From the NCBI RefSeq assembly GCF_004514475.2, contig NZ_MYFO02000003.1:124001-188000 (forward strand): a stretch of 64,000 nucleotides of DNA, in the 5' to 3' direction. Position numbers and translations under genes: made by a program. Source of the DNA: Paenibacillus athensensis (GTDB taxonomy: Bacteria; Bacillota; Bacilli; Paenibacillales; NBRC-103111). Shown piece by piece: positions 1 to 8,667 of this stretch (positions are counted from its first letter, which is position 1; the number at the start of each line of letters is the position of its first letter). The notes beneath the pieces are model-generated. The model saw only the letters and a list, made by a program, of their open reading frames with translations. It did not search any database and was not told the origin of the DNA.

Positions 1-2234
1 GGACCTCATGGACAAGCTCGGGAGCGGGCGTATACTCGGTTACGGATGCAACTTACGGAGTTACGTTAACGTATGATATCAACAATTCCAGCGTCTGGAA
101 CGGACAAAGCTGGGACTTCGGCACCACGGCGGCAGATGCGGCGGATATTTCCTATAGCTGGACGTACTCGGGGCTGCATGCCTGGTTCCACGCATCTGCT
201 AATCTCAAATCGTATGTCGAGCATAACGGGGTTCGCACGACGACAACGCTGTATAATCAGAGTGTATCCGGATTTTTTAACGGGTCCGGCGTTTCCAGCT
301 TTCATGTTGTCGCCGGGGACAAATACGGCTTCACCATCTCCGGGGAGAATTATGATTACAACAGTATTTTGCGGGGTACCGTGGGCATTTCCACCGCGCC
401 GGTGATCGAGTCAGCCATGACCGGGACCACGGGCGGCGACGGCTGGTATACGTCGAATGTCGGGCTGAGCTGGACGCTGAGCGATCCGGCCTCCGGAACG
501 ATCACATCCACGGGATGCGATCCTGTGTCTTTGGCGACGGATACGTCAGTGAGCGGTGTGACGTATGCGTGTACCGCCTCCTCTGCAGGCGGGAGTTCCA
601 CGAAGAGCGTAACGATCAAACGGGATACGACGGCTCCCGTCACGACGGACAACGCGCCGTCCGGCACGGCGTTGTCTAACGTTCAGGTGGATTTGTCGGC
701 AAGCGACGCCGCCTCCGGGGTAGCCGCTACGTACTACCGGATTGACGGCGGCGCGCAGCAGACGGGAACGACGGCGACGTTGACGACAAATGGAGTGCAT
801 ACGCTGGCGTATTGGAGCGTGGATACGGCGGGCAACGTGGAGACATCGCATACGGTGACAGTGACGATCAGCAAACCGCTGCTGGCGGACGTAACCTTTG
901 TTGCAGACAAGGAAACGCCGACCAACCAGCCGGTTGTAGTGACGGCGCAATTTCCGGCAGAGGCTGTCGTCAGTCAGTTCAGCTACGATGCTGCGCTATG
1001 GAGCAGCTACACGGCTCCTTTGACGATTGCCGATAATCGGACGGTGTATGCCAAATATCAGGATGCCTATGGCAACTGGAGCGATGTGGCCCACTACACG
1101 GTTGCGAACATCGATAAAGAAGCGCCCGAGCTTCCCGTAGTGACGTTGTCCACGACAGCGCCGGCTCAAGAAGTGACAGTGACGATCACGTATTCCGCTG
1201 ATACGGTCATTCGCCGTTATCAGTTGTGGGGCGATTATGATGTACCTTATACGGGACCTTTTGTATTAACTTCAAACCGGACCTTATCGGCGTATGCGAC
1301 TGATGCGGCCGGCAATATGAGCACCACAACGATCGGCATTACCAATCTGGACATCGTGCCGCCGACGGTTGCGCTGACCATCGATAATCACGCCACGACT
1401 GCTCACAAGCAAGACGTTACGCTGACGCTGGATGATCAGGGGACGGGCGCTGCCTATATGCAGTTCTCGGACGACAATGCCCAATGGTCGGAGTGGGAGG
1501 CGTACAACACGACCAAGCTGTACAGCTTGTCTGCCGGCGAAGGACAGAAGCATGTATATGCCAGATTGAGGGATGTGGCGGGCAATATCAGCCAATCGGC
1601 AGAAGCGACGATTATGCTCGATCTGCCGCCGGTCATCTCGCTGGAGGTCTATGACGGCTCGACGCGGACGAATCAGCCGATTACGGTCCGTGCAACGGTC
1701 AATCAGGGCGTGCTGAACGCCACGGAGCATACATTTACGGAAAACGGCAGCTTTGAATTTATCGCCACCGATGAGGGCGGCAATGTGGCTGCGTTGACGG
1801 TGACGATTACGAACATCGATAAGGCTGCGCCGGTGACAACCTTGGGGCAGTCGACAGACAGCCTGACGAAGCATGTCACGCTGGACCTGAGCGCCGTCGA
1901 TTCGGAAGCAGGCGTGGCGGCAACGTATTATACGGTGGATGGCGTGTCCTATACAGGTAGCCATTTGGTATTGACCCGGCACGGCAAGCATCAGATCACG
2001 TATTGGAGTGCGGATACGACGGGCAACGTGGAAGCTCCGCACAGCCTTGAGGTCGAGGTCAATCTGCTGCCGTTCGACGATAACGGACAGCTTAACCTGC
2101 AAGCGATTATACGTCAGATTGATACCGGCACGCTGGAGCAAATCGATTTGAACGGTGATGAGGTTTTCGACCGTCACGATATTCAAATGATGCTGGACGC
2201 TATTACGCCGATGTTTATTCCGTTGGCGGGATAG
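1..2234 (+). CDS. Secreted multi-domain Ig-like (OmpL47/chitobiase-C-type) protein with dockerin-like tail, 5' truncated
   Basis: The frame is open from base 3 with no start codon in the window, so the gene begins upstream; 743 residues are visible. It is built of beta-sandwich repeats of about 85-100 residues. Two (near nt 640-870 and 1830-2060) have the OmpL47 pattern 'DxxSGVAATYYxxDG ... YWSxDTxGNVE'. Between them lie chitobiase-C-like units ending in 'TNID' or 'TNLD'. The last 50 residues contain DLNGDEVFDRHDI, a single EF-hand-like calcium loop resembling half of a type I dockerin. Such proteins are extracellular and usually act as spacers or carbohydrate-binding parts of large surface enzymes; any catalytic domain would be upstream. 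The gene at 11835 has related repeats. Confidence is high that this is coding and low for a precise role. Confidence 0.85.
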   Translation, partial: TSWTSSGAGVYSVTDATYGVTLTYDINNSSVWNGQSWDFGTTAADAADISYSWTYSGLHAWFHASANLKSYVEHNGVRTTTTLYNQSVSGFFNGSGVSSFHVVAGDKYGFTISGENYDYNSILRGTVGISTAPVIESAMTGTTGGDGWYTSNVGLSWTLSDPASGTITSTGCDPVSLATDTSVSGVTYACTASSAGGSSTKSVTIKRDTTAPVTTDNAPSGTALSNVQVDLSASDAASGVAATYYRIDGGAQQTGTTATLTTNGVHTLAYWSVDTAGNVETSHTVTVTISKPLLADVTFVADKETPTNQPVVVTAQFPAEAVVSQFSYDAALWSSYTAPLTIADNRTVYAKYQDAYGNWSDVAHYTVANIDKEAPELPVVTLSTTAPAQEVTVTITYSADTVIRRYQLWGDYDVPYTGPFVLTSNRTLSAYATDAAGNMSTTTIGITNLDIVPPTVALTIDNHATTAHKQDVTLTLDDQGTGAAYMQFSDDNAQWSEWEAYNTTKLYSLSAGEGQKHVYARLRDVAGNISQSAEATIMLDLPPVISLEVYDGSTRTNQPITVRATVNQGVLNATEHTFTENGSFEFIATDEGGNVAALTVTITNIDKAAPVTTLGQSTDSLTKHVTLDLSAVDSEAGVAATYYTVDGVSYTGSHLVLTRHGKHQITYWSADTTGNVEAPHSLEVEVNLLPFDDNGQLNLQAIIRQIDTGTLEQIDLNGDEVFDRHDIQMMLDAITPMFIPLAG

Positions 2235-2368
2235 CGGGCGATGGGGCTGTTGCAGCTGATTAGCGTCTGCCGGGCTACTGGCCGCTGATTCCTCCGCTTG
2301 CGCCGGTCCCGTCCGCTATTGTAGGCTCTGCGCTCAGGCGTCGGTTTGCCCTTTCTGTTAGCAGTCAA

Positions 2369-2412
2369 ACAAGCACCCGTTCGGGCGAGTTTCGCGCCGG
2401 GCGGGTGCTTGT
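2369..2412. terminator. Hairpin terminator between convergent genes
   Basis: An 11-bp perfect stem (ACAAGCACCCG at 2369-2379 with its complement at 2402-2412) lies 6 bp beyond the stop of the histidine kinase gene on the minus strand and 134 bp beyond the stop of the plus-strand gene. The T-tracts are short on both sides, so it may act in both directions but not strongly. Confidence 0.6.
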
Positions 2413-2417
2413 TGCTG

Positions 2418-4049
2418 TCAGGAGGGGCTATTGCTGGGGGCATTGTTGCCGGCCTGCGGCACGAAAATCTGAAACGTTGTACCGAGCGGGGAGCTCATCT
2501 TCAACTGCAGGCGCCCGCCCATTGCGTTCGCGAGCAGCCGGCTGAAGGTCAGACCAAGGCCGAGGCCGCGTACGGCCAGCTTTTTGGATTCACCGCGAAA
2601 ATAGCTTTCAAAAATATTCGGCTGCTCGTGCGCCGGGATGCCGTGTCCGGTGTCGCTGACCAGCACCTCCCAGTCCGCTCCGCCGTCATGCTGCAGCTTG
2701 ACCGTAATCGCGCCATGCCCGTTCAGCGCTTGACAGCCGTTGTCCAGCAGGTTGACGAGAATCTGCTGCACCCGGTCTGCATCGCCTCGGGCCATGCAGG
2801 CTGCTTCGGGCAGGTCAAGATGCAGCTCAAGCGCATCGTCCTGATGGAGCAGCCCCCATTGATAGACGCTTTCCTTGAGCAGCTTGCCCAGATCGAATGG
2901 CTCCGCGTTCAGCTTCATGCGTCCGGAGGCGAAGGCGTGAAAATCGAGCAGATCGGCGATCATATGCTGCAAACGGACGGTCTCCTTGAGCGATATGTCG
3001 AGAAACTCGCTCGCTTCGGGACCGGAGACGACTTCATCGCGCACGGCCTGAATGAGACCGTGAATCGACGTGACGGGCGTCTTCAAATCGTGCGTGACGC
3101 CTGCCAGCAGCTCGGTGCGCAGCCGTTCGAGCTGCTCCAGCCGCCGGGCCATCGCTTCGCAGGAGGCGTAGAGCGCGTGAATCTCGCGCTCTACCGGCCG
3201 CTCCTGCAGCGCCAGCTTGTAGTCGCCCTGCTCCACTTGGCGCAGCGCCGCCGCTACCTCGTGGAGCGGGCGGGTCACCCGGCGCAGCAGCAGGTAAATG
3301 ATCAGCCAGCCGAGCAGACCGGCCAGCGCCAGCAGTCCGCCGATCAGGCCGTACTGCGGGTGCACGTCGGTCAGCGCCGCTTTGCTGTAGCTGATCGCGA
3401 TCGTCCCGGCGACGCCGGTGGCGCTGGCGACAGGCACCGTGACGGCGTACAGGCGCCCCTGCGTCCGCACGCTGCTCGCGCCGAGCAGCGGCGGCGGTGT
3501 GGCGAACACCGCGTCCACGCCCGCAGGTCCCGGCGCAGCGCCGCTGTCCGGCCCTGTCCGCGTCGCGCCGCCCGCGCCGCCGTCTGCCGCCCGCCCGTCC
3601 GCCTGCCGGACAGCTCCGCTGCCGCCTGTCTGCCCGCCGCCGCCAGTTTGCTCGCCGGCGGCGGGCTGCCTCCGCAGCGCCCCGCCTGCGTCGTCCGCCT
3701 GCCGGACCGCGCCGTCCTCGACCGGCGCGGACTTGTAAAACAGGCGCCGCCCGTCGCGGTCGAACACCGTGAAGCCGAACTGGCCGGGAATGCCGTATTG
3801 GCGCTGCGTGCCGTCAATCCATTCGTACAGCCGGTCCGGGACGACGATGCCGCCGTGTCCGTCGGACACATGGGCCGCTGCTGCTTCGCCGAACGCCTGC
3901 AGGGCGTTGAGGCGCTGGTGCAGCGCCGCTTCCCGCTGCCACAGCACAGAGACGGCGCCAATGGCGATAAGCCCCGCGCAGAGGGTGACGACATAACGCA
4001 AGGTCCATTTGCGGAGCAGCGTGCTGCGCTCAGGCGTTGGATTTGGCAT
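2418..4049 (-). CDS. OmpR-partner sensor histidine kinase
   Basis: A 543-residue membrane kinase that pairs with the response regulator gene it overlaps by 20 bp. Order: TM1 (about 11-33), an extracellular sensor domain, TM2 (about 225-247), HAMP-like linker, HisKA with H320 in 'GVTHDLKTPVTS', and HATPase_c with N box (NLLDNGCQAL), G1 box (DTGHGIP) and G2 box (GLGLGL). I chose the ATG at 4049 (SD GGGG upstream) over an upstream in-frame start that would run deep into the regulator gene. The sensor domain carries an odd Ala/Gly/Arg-rich low-complexity stretch of about 70 residues, very GC-rich in DNA, at roughly residues 110-180. The signal sensed is unknown. Confidence 0.9.
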   Translation of the reverse strand: MPNPTPERSTLLRKWTLRYVVTLCAGLIAIGAVSVLWQREAALHQRLNALQAFGEAAAAHVSDGHGGIVVPDRLYEWIDGTQRQYGIPGQFGFTVFDRDGRRLFYKSAPVEDGAVRQADDAGGALRRQPAAGEQTGGGGQTGGSGAVRQADGRAADGGAGGATRTGPDSGAAPGPAGVDAVFATPPPLLGASSVRTQGRLYAVTVPVASATGVAGTIAISYSKAALTDVHPQYGLIGGLLALAGLLGWLIIYLLLRRVTRPLHEVAAALRQVEQGDYKLALQERPVEREIHALYASCEAMARRLEQLERLRTELLAGVTHDLKTPVTSIHGLIQAVRDEVVSGPEASEFLDISLKETVRLQHMIADLLDFHAFASGRMKLNAEPFDLGKLLKESVYQWGLLHQDDALELHLDLPEAACMARGDADRVQQILVNLLDNGCQALNGHGAITVKLQHDGGADWEVLVSDTGHGIPAHEQPNIFESYFRGESKKLAVRGLGLGLTFSRLLANAMGGRLQLKMSSPLGTTFQIFVPQAGNNAPSNSPS

Positions 4050-4719
4050 AGAATTGATACCCCGTTCCCCGCAGCGTGCGGATTTCTCCTTCCTCCTGCG
4101 GCCAGTGGAGCAGGGCTTTGCGCAGCCGCTTGATCGCCAGATCGACGGCGCGGTCGCTGCCCTCATAGTCGATGCCCCATACCTGCTCGATCAGCTGCTC
4201 ACGCTCGAAAATACGGTTGGGCCGCTCGGCCAAAAATAGCAGCAGGCCGAGATCGCGCGGAGTAATCGTCAGCCGGGCGCCGTTCAGATAGACGGTTCGC
4301 GAGCGATAGTCGATTTTCAGACTGCCGAAATATTTCACCTCCGGCGTCTCCAGCGACTGCGTCGGCCGGCGCAGCACCGCTTGAATACGGGCAATGACCT
4401 CCTCGGGGGCGAAAGGCTTGGCGATATAATCGTCCGCGCCTTCGTTCAGGCCGAGCAGCCGATCGTTCAGCTCGCCGCGCGCCGTCAGCATAATGACCGG
4501 ATATGCGCCTCTGCTGCGGATATGACGCAGAATATCCCAGCCGCTTTGGCCCGGCAGCATGACGTCCAGCAGGACGAGCGCCGGGCGCAGCGCGTCGAAT
4601 TGCGCCGGAGCTGCTGCTCCGTCCGCACAAACAACGCACGTGAAGCCGATCTTGCGAATATAAGCAGCCAATACGCGGGAAATCGCGTCTTCATCTTCCA
4701 CAACCAGAATCGTTTGCAT
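4030..4719 (-). CDS. OmpR/PhoB-family response regulator
   Basis: 229 residues. The receiver domain starts 'MQTILVVEDED', with phosphoacceptor D52 in 'LVLLDVMLPG' and the switch Lys in 'YIAKPF'. The C-terminal winged helix (about 130-227) has the typical 'ITPRDLGLLLFL ... LIEQVWG ... VDLAIKRLRKAL ... TLRGTGYQF'. The start at 4719 has the SD AGGGGAC; a longer frame to 4800 adds residues unlike any receiver. It is the first gene of a two-gene operon with the kinase that follows and is divergent from the membrane protein gene at 4912, which is a possible target. Confidence 0.95.
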   Translation of the reverse strand: MQTILVVEDEDAISRVLAAYIRKIGFTCVVCADGAAAPAQFDALRPALVLLDVMLPGQSGWDILRHIRSRGAYPVIMLTARGELNDRLLGLNEGADDYIAKPFAPEEVIARIQAVLRRPTQSLETPEVKYFGSLKIDYRSRTVYLNGARLTITPRDLGLLLFLAERPNRIFEREQLIEQVWGIDYEGSDRAVDLAIKRLRKALLHWPQEEGEIRTLRGTGYQFYAKSNA

Positions 4720-4841
4720 GGTGTCCCCTATCTGTCCGCCGCCGGACGCGTTGCTTGGATGGTTCCATTGTAAATCGCCAATATGTCGGGTAAAAGTCAA
4801 AGCCGCCGCGCCGCCGCAAAAAAATTAGGCTCGGCCGGGGA

Positions 4842-4871
4842 TTGACGTAAGCGATTGCAAAATTCTACAAT
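4842..4871 (+). promoter_or_regulatory. Sigma-A promoter for the small membrane protein gene
   Basis: TTGACG (4842-4847), 18-bp spacer, TACAAT (4866-4871), 41 bp upstream of the ATG at 4912. Confidence 0.65.
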
Positions 4872-4911
4872 AAGTAAGGTTTGCAATCGGCTCAAAAGAA
4901 AGAGGTATACG

Positions 4912-5412
4912 ATGAAGCTAAAAATGGCTGCAATCAGCTTGTATATCGTACTTATCTATTATTTTTCGCTGCATGTGCCGCTGCTGCACATGCTGTTTTT
5001 CCCTACGCTGGGTGCGTTCAGCCTGTTGTTTGTTTCCCGCTCGCAGGATGTCCGGGAGTTGAGCAAAATTGCCGCCGGCGCTTTTATCGCTTCCATCATC
5101 GGCACGGCTCTGTTCCACTTGGGCAATGGCGGCGTGCTGTCGCTGTTCATTACCATCATCGTCATCAGCTGGCTGATCATAAAGCTGAAATGGAATGCTC
5201 CGCCAATACTGGCGGTGTCATTGATTCCGTTTTTCGCGCATGCGCCTAACGTATGGATTGTGCCGGTGTCGGTGTGCGGTTCGATGGCGGGACTGCTGGC
5301 AACGCTCGGCCTGGTCAGCCTGCTGGAACGGCGGATCAGCCCGCTGGCGCAGCGGTTGCAGGGGCTCGCGCTGTTCGCGCCCAAGCGGAGAGAATGGTCG
5401 GAGTCGGAGTAG
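4912..5412 (+). CDS. Small integral membrane protein, HPP-family-like
   Basis: 166 residues from the ATG at 4912, preceded by the SD AAAGAAAGAGG; an upstream in-frame ATG at 4855 lacks an SD and overlaps the promoter. There are four or five hydrophobic helices (about 4-24, 27-41, 51-85, 100-115, 120-142) and a charged C-terminus. The 'FFPTLGAFSLLF' stretch after helix 1 and the helix pattern resemble HPP-type transmembrane proteins, but similarity is judged by eye only. It is a single-gene unit, divergent from the OmpR-type regulator and ended by a hairpin at 5500. Function unknown. Confidence 0.6.
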   Translation: MKLKMAAISLYIVLIYYFSLHVPLLHMLFFPTLGAFSLLFVSRSQDVRELSKIAAGAFIASIIGTALFHLGNGGVLSLFITIIVISWLIIKLKWNAPPILAVSLIPFFAHAPNVWIVPVSVCGSMAGLLATLGLVSLLERRISPLAQRLQGLALFAPKRREWSESE

Positions 5413-5499
5413 TCCGGTCAGGCGCTGTGACGCGCCGGCCGGTCAGGTCGGTCGGCTGGGGAACGGCTGTCGACGGCATACATATAAAGGAACCAACGG

Positions 5500-5527
5500 G
5501 AGGGCCGGTAAGCGGCGCTCTTTTTTT
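5500..5527 (+). terminator. Rho-independent terminator after the membrane protein gene
   Basis: Stem GAGGGCCG/CGGCGCTC with one mismatch and a 5-nt loop, followed by seven T (5521-5527). Confidence 0.7.
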
Positions 5528-5640
5528 ATCCCTCAAAATCGTTCGCGAGGCGCTCGTTCGCTGCCAATCAACCCGCCCGGCTGATTATACATCGCCACAC
5601 GGACATGCCTTGCCTACCGCACCGCCAGGACCGGACGGAC

Positions 5641-5674
5641 CCGGCGTCACCGGGCGCGCAGCGCCGGCTTTTTT
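5641..5674 (+). terminator. Second plus-strand hairpin with T-run
   Basis: CCGGCG (5641-5646) pairs with CGCCGG (5662-5667), followed by CTTTTTT. It abuts the stop codon of the convergent DUF1304 gene, so it may block read-through into it. The 260 bp between the two genes holds nothing else that I can support. Confidence 0.5.
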
Positions 5675-6032
5675 ACCCGAAGAAGCATACAGCCAGCAGG
5701 CCGATGAGCCCCGGTAGTCCCTGTACCAGCCAAATCGAGCGCTTGGCGGTCGCACCGCCGTACAAGGCGGCAACGAGCACGCAGGCGAGGAAAAAAATCT
5801 CGATCTGCTTGCCGACGGCTGCGTCGGGATGAACCATGCCCCAGATGAGGCCAGCGGCCAGAAAACCGTTGTACAAGCCCTGGTTGGCGGCCAGCGCCTT
5901 GGACGCTTGGGCGAATTCCGGCGTCGTGCCGAACGATTTGCGCCCGCGCGGCGTGGCCCAAAGAAACATTTCCAAATACATAATATACAGATGCAGCAAA
6001 GCTACCAGTCCCACAATAATCAGGCTGATCAT
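5673..6032 (-). CDS. DUF1304-family membrane protein
   Basis: 119 residues, the normal size for DUF1304 proteins. Four membrane helices: about 2-22, 51-68, 76-93 and 99-118. Family-like features are 'HLYIMYLEMFLWATPRGRKSF' near the first helix, followed by 'ANQGLYNGFLAAGLIWG'. The start at 6032 was chosen because the family begins just before the first helix; the longer frame to 6200 would run through the promoter. It is monocistronic and divergent from the LacI-type regulator. Biochemical role unknown. Confidence 0.85.
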   Translation of the reverse strand: MISLIIVGLVALLHLYIMYLEMFLWATPRGRKSFGTTPEFAQASKALAANQGLYNGFLAAGLIWGMVHPDAAVGKQIEIFFLACVLVAALYGGATAKRSIWLVQGLPGLIGLLAVCFFG

Positions 6033-6090
6033 CACGCAAGCCTCCCTGAGCCAACATAAGCTCTGCCCGATAAGCGGGCTAAGCACTTTC

Positions 6091-6155
6091 ATTGTACACA
6101 TTCCCCGTAAGAGCGACAACGGATTCTTTATAAGCCGGCGGGATATTGATATAAT
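6091..6155. promoter_or_regulatory. Divergent promoter pair between DUF1304 gene and lacI-type gene
   Basis: Minus strand: TTGTCG (6114-6119), 17-bp spacer, TACAAT (6091-6096). Plus strand: TTTATA (6127-6132), 17-bp spacer, TATAAT (6150-6155). The two promoters lie back to back, 8 bp apart. Confidence 0.65.
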
Positions 6156-6193
6156 GCACATACCAAGCCAGAAGGAGAGAAGGACGAGGGGCA

Positions 6194-7168
6194 ATGGCAA
6201 CGATCAAGGATGTGGCGCTAAAAGCCGGCGTGACCGTCACGACGGTGTCGCGCGTGCTCAACAACCGCGGTTATATCAGTCAGGCGACCCGAGAGAAGGT
6301 ATACCGCGTGATGGAGGAAATGCAATATCAGCCCAACGAAATCGCCCGCGCGCTGATGCGCAAGCGTTCGATGATGCTCGGGATGATCGTGCCGACCATT
6401 GCGCATCCTTTTTTCGGCGAGCTGGCGCATCATGTCGAGCTGCACGCATCGGCACGCGGATACAAGCTGCTAATCTGCAATTCCCGGATGAATCAGCACA
6501 AGGAACGAGTCTATATCGATATGCTGGAGAGCAATCGCGTCGATGGCATCATTATGGGCAGCCATACCATGAACGTGGATGCGTACACGAAGCTCAAGCA
6601 GCCGATTGTGGCGTTCGACCGGGTTATTCCCGGCGTACCGAGCATTTCCTCCGATAATTATCGCGGAGGCGTCCTGGCGGCGGAGCTGCTGCTGAGCAAG
6701 GGCTGCCGGCGGATCGCGCACGTGTGCGGCAAGCTGAATCCGATTTTTCACGGCAGCCGCCGGACGGACGGCTTCCGCGACGCGCTGGCGGCGCAAGGCG
6801 TGGAGCCTTATGTGATGGAGCTGGGGCCGGACGATTTTGACAATGAGCACTACGAGCAGGCGCTGCACCGGCTGTTTGACGAGCTTCCCAATCTGGACGG
6901 GCTGTTCGCAAGCAGCGACATGATCGCTCTGCATGCCGTCAAAATTTGCGCAGCGCGCGGCATTACGATTCCCGGACGGCTCAAGCTGGTCGGTTACGAC
7001 GATATCCAATTTGCGTCGATTGTGACGCCGGGCATCACGACGCTGCGCCAGCCGCTTTCGGAGATGAGCGAGCTTGCGGTGGGGCTGCTTGACCGAATGG
7101 CGTCCGGCGAGGACGTGCCCGGCGAGCATATTCTTCCGGTTCGCCTGGTGGAGCGGGGCTCGACCTGA
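6194..7168 (+). CDS. LacI-family transcriptional regulator
   Basis: 324 residues. The N-terminal helix-turn-helix 'MATIKDVALKAGVTVTTVSRVL' and hinge helix 'NEIARALMRKRS' are canonical LacI. A periplasmic-binding-protein-like effector domain follows (about 60-324; 'GMIVPTIAHPFFGELAHHVE', 'LVGYDDIQFASIVTPGITTL'). The SD GAAGGAGAG precedes the ATG. The gene downstream is a PfkB sugar kinase with a perfect palindromic LacI-type operator in its promoter (7245-7266), so this protein most likely represses that gene in response to a sugar. No such operator is seen in its own promoter. Confidence 0.93.
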   Translation: MATIKDVALKAGVTVTTVSRVLNNRGYISQATREKVYRVMEEMQYQPNEIARALMRKRSMMLGMIVPTIAHPFFGELAHHVELHASARGYKLLICNSRMNQHKERVYIDMLESNRVDGIIMGSHTMNVDAYTKLKQPIVAFDRVIPGVPSISSDNYRGGVLAAELLLSKGCRRIAHVCGKLNPIFHGSRRTDGFRDALAAQGVEPYVMELGPDDFDNEHYEQALHRLFDELPNLDGLFASSDMIALHAVKICAARGITIPGRLKLVGYDDIQFASIVTPGITTLRQPLSEMSELAVGLLDRMASGEDVPGEHILPVRLVERGST

Positions 7169-7241
7169 GCGGCTACAGCAGCTTGTGCAGGAACGGGCAA
7201 GGACAAAGGGGCAAAAGTCGGAAATTGCCAGTGCGTAAAGA

Positions 7242-7271
7242 TTGATATGTTAAACGTTTAACATATATAAT
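7242..7271 (+). promoter_or_regulatory. Promoter with embedded perfect 22-bp LacI-type operator
   Basis: TTGATA (7242-7247), 18-bp spacer, TATAAT (7266-7271). A perfect 22-bp palindrome with central CG spans 7245-7266 (half site ATATGTTAAAC followed by its complement). It covers the whole spacer and reaches both hexamers. A bound LacI dimer would block RNA polymerase. The mRNA leader to the kinase start is about 165 nt and shows no structure I recognise. Confidence 0.8.
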
Positions 7272-7442
7272 AAAAGTACACAACGTCGGAGCAAGCGACG
7301 ACCTTGTTCCGGGCGAAGCGCGGCGGTGAGGGCCGTCTTTTGCCTTGCGAACGAAGCCGTCTGCGCCGATAAGCCCGGGGACGCTGCTGAAACCTGAGAC
7401 GGCGGCCTGCAACACGGGACACTCAGGTCAGGGAGGCACGAG

Positions 7443-8411
7443 ATGGGAACAGTTTTTACGATCGGAGAAGCGCTTATTGATTTTGTGCCGGCTGAAATCG
7501 GCGTCGAGTTGAAGAAGGTGTGCACGTTCCGCAAGGCGGCGGGCGGGGCGCCTGCCAATGTTGCCAGTGCAGTAGCCCGTTTGGGCGGCAGCAGCGCGTT
7601 TATCGGCAAGCTGGGAGAAGACGGCTTCGGCGATTATCTGGTCGAGACGATGGCATCCGTCGGCGTTCGTACCGATTGCATCACACGCACCGGAGAAGCG
7701 AATACGGCGCTGGCCTTTGTCAGTCTCAAGGAAGACGGCAGCCGGGAGTTTTCCTTTTACCGCAATCCAAGCGCGGACATGCTGCTTGCGCCGGATGAAA
7801 TTGCCGAGAGCTGGTTTCAAGCCGGCGATATTTTGCATTACGGGTCGGTCGATCTGATCGAAGCCCCTGTGAAGTATGCGCATATCAAGGCGATCAAAGC
7901 GATGCAAGCCGCCGGAGGGCTGATCAGCTTCGATCCGAACGTGCGGCTGCCGCTGTGGAGCAATCCGCAGGACTGCCGTCAGGCGATTTTGGAATTTTTG
8001 CCGCAGAGCCATATTCTGAAAATCAGCGAAGATGAGCTGGAATTCATCACCGGAATTTCCGATGAAGCGCAGGCGCTGGCTTCGCTGTTTGTCGGCAAGG
8101 TAGCTCATATTTTGTATACGCGCGGAGCCAACGGGGCGGTGTGGTATACGAAGCAGGATGCGGTGGAAGCCGAGGGCTATCGGGTCCAGGCGATCGATAC
8201 GACCGGCGCGGGAGACTCGTTCATCGGCGCTGTGCTCTATCAGCTGGCCCGGGAGGGCGCGGAGCCGGGGCGGATGTCGCCGGAGCAGCGGAAGCGGGCG
8301 CTGACATTCGCCAACGTCACGGCGGCGCTGGTCACCACCCGTTACGGCGCGATTCCTGCGCTGCCGACATTTGAGGAAGTGCAGGACGTGTGCGCTGCGC
8401 TGGAAGCGTAA
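7443..8411 (+). CDS. PfkB-family sugar kinase, probable fructokinase
   Basis: 322 residues. It phosphorylates a sugar with ATP in the cytoplasm; the closest match by motif is fructokinase (ScrK type). It has both PfkB signatures: 'FRKAAGGAPANVASAVARLGG' near residue 30-50 and 'DTTGAGDSFIGAVLYQL' near 255, with the catalytic Asp in GAGDS. The SD GGGAGG is 6 bp before the ATG. Its promoter is controlled by the operator at 7245, probably bound by the LacI-type product of the gene upstream. No transporter is next to it, so the inducing sugar cannot be named. A terminator follows at 8480. Confidence 0.88.
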   Translation: MGTVFTIGEALIDFVPAEIGVELKKVCTFRKAAGGAPANVASAVARLGGSSAFIGKLGEDGFGDYLVETMASVGVRTDCITRTGEANTALAFVSLKEDGSREFSFYRNPSADMLLAPDEIAESWFQAGDILHYGSVDLIEAPVKYAHIKAIKAMQAAGGLISFDPNVRLPLWSNPQDCRQAILEFLPQSHILKISEDELEFITGISDEAQALASLFVGKVAHILYTRGANGAVWYTKQDAVEAEGYRVQAIDTTGAGDSFIGAVLYQLAREGAEPGRMSPEQRKRALTFANVTAALVTTRYGAIPALPTFEEVQDVCAALEA

Positions 8412-8479
8412 GCAGCAACCGAGCCGGAAGCGGACCGGCCGGACAAACGGTCCGCCGTTGGCATAAAATAAGAGCATCG

Positions 8480-8509
8480 AAGCTTTGCCCTGCGGGGCAG
8501 AGCTTTTTT
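8480..8509 (+). terminator. Rho-independent terminator of the sugar kinase gene
   Basis: AAGCTTTGCCC (8480-8490) pairs with GGGCAGAGCTT (one central mismatch), followed by a T-run (8504-8509). Confidence 0.75.
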
Positions 8510-8558
8510 ATTAAAAAGCGCCGGACAGGTGCAACAAGTCCGCATGCGCAAGCAGCAA

Positions 8559-8570
8559 GCGTGCTATAAT
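8559..8570 (+). promoter_or_regulatory. Extended -10 promoter for the three-gene operon
   Basis: GTGCTATAAT (8561-8570) gives the TGn extension plus a perfect TATAAT. No good -35 is seen. It is 98 bp upstream of the TTG start at 8668. Confidence 0.5.
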
Positions 8571-8667
8571 GGGGGCAGGGCTCGATTCATCGGGCGGGCG
8601 GCCCATCGGCAGCCCTTTCCGAGCAAGGGCCGGGAAGACGAATATACGAGCGGGGAGAAGAACCGAC

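Noticed and set aside
2418-4049. Frameshift in the sensor kinase at the Ala/Gly-rich stretch
   Set aside because: The frame is continuous and both flanks belong to the same kinase, so it is read as a low-complexity insert rather than an error, though very GC-rich DNA here could hide a sequencing mistake.
2346-4133. Plus-strand open frame of 595 codons opposite the histidine kinase gene
   Set aside because: It is the antisense shadow of a GC-rich kinase gene; it has no SD, no recognisable protein pattern, and the kinase on the other strand has all expected motifs.
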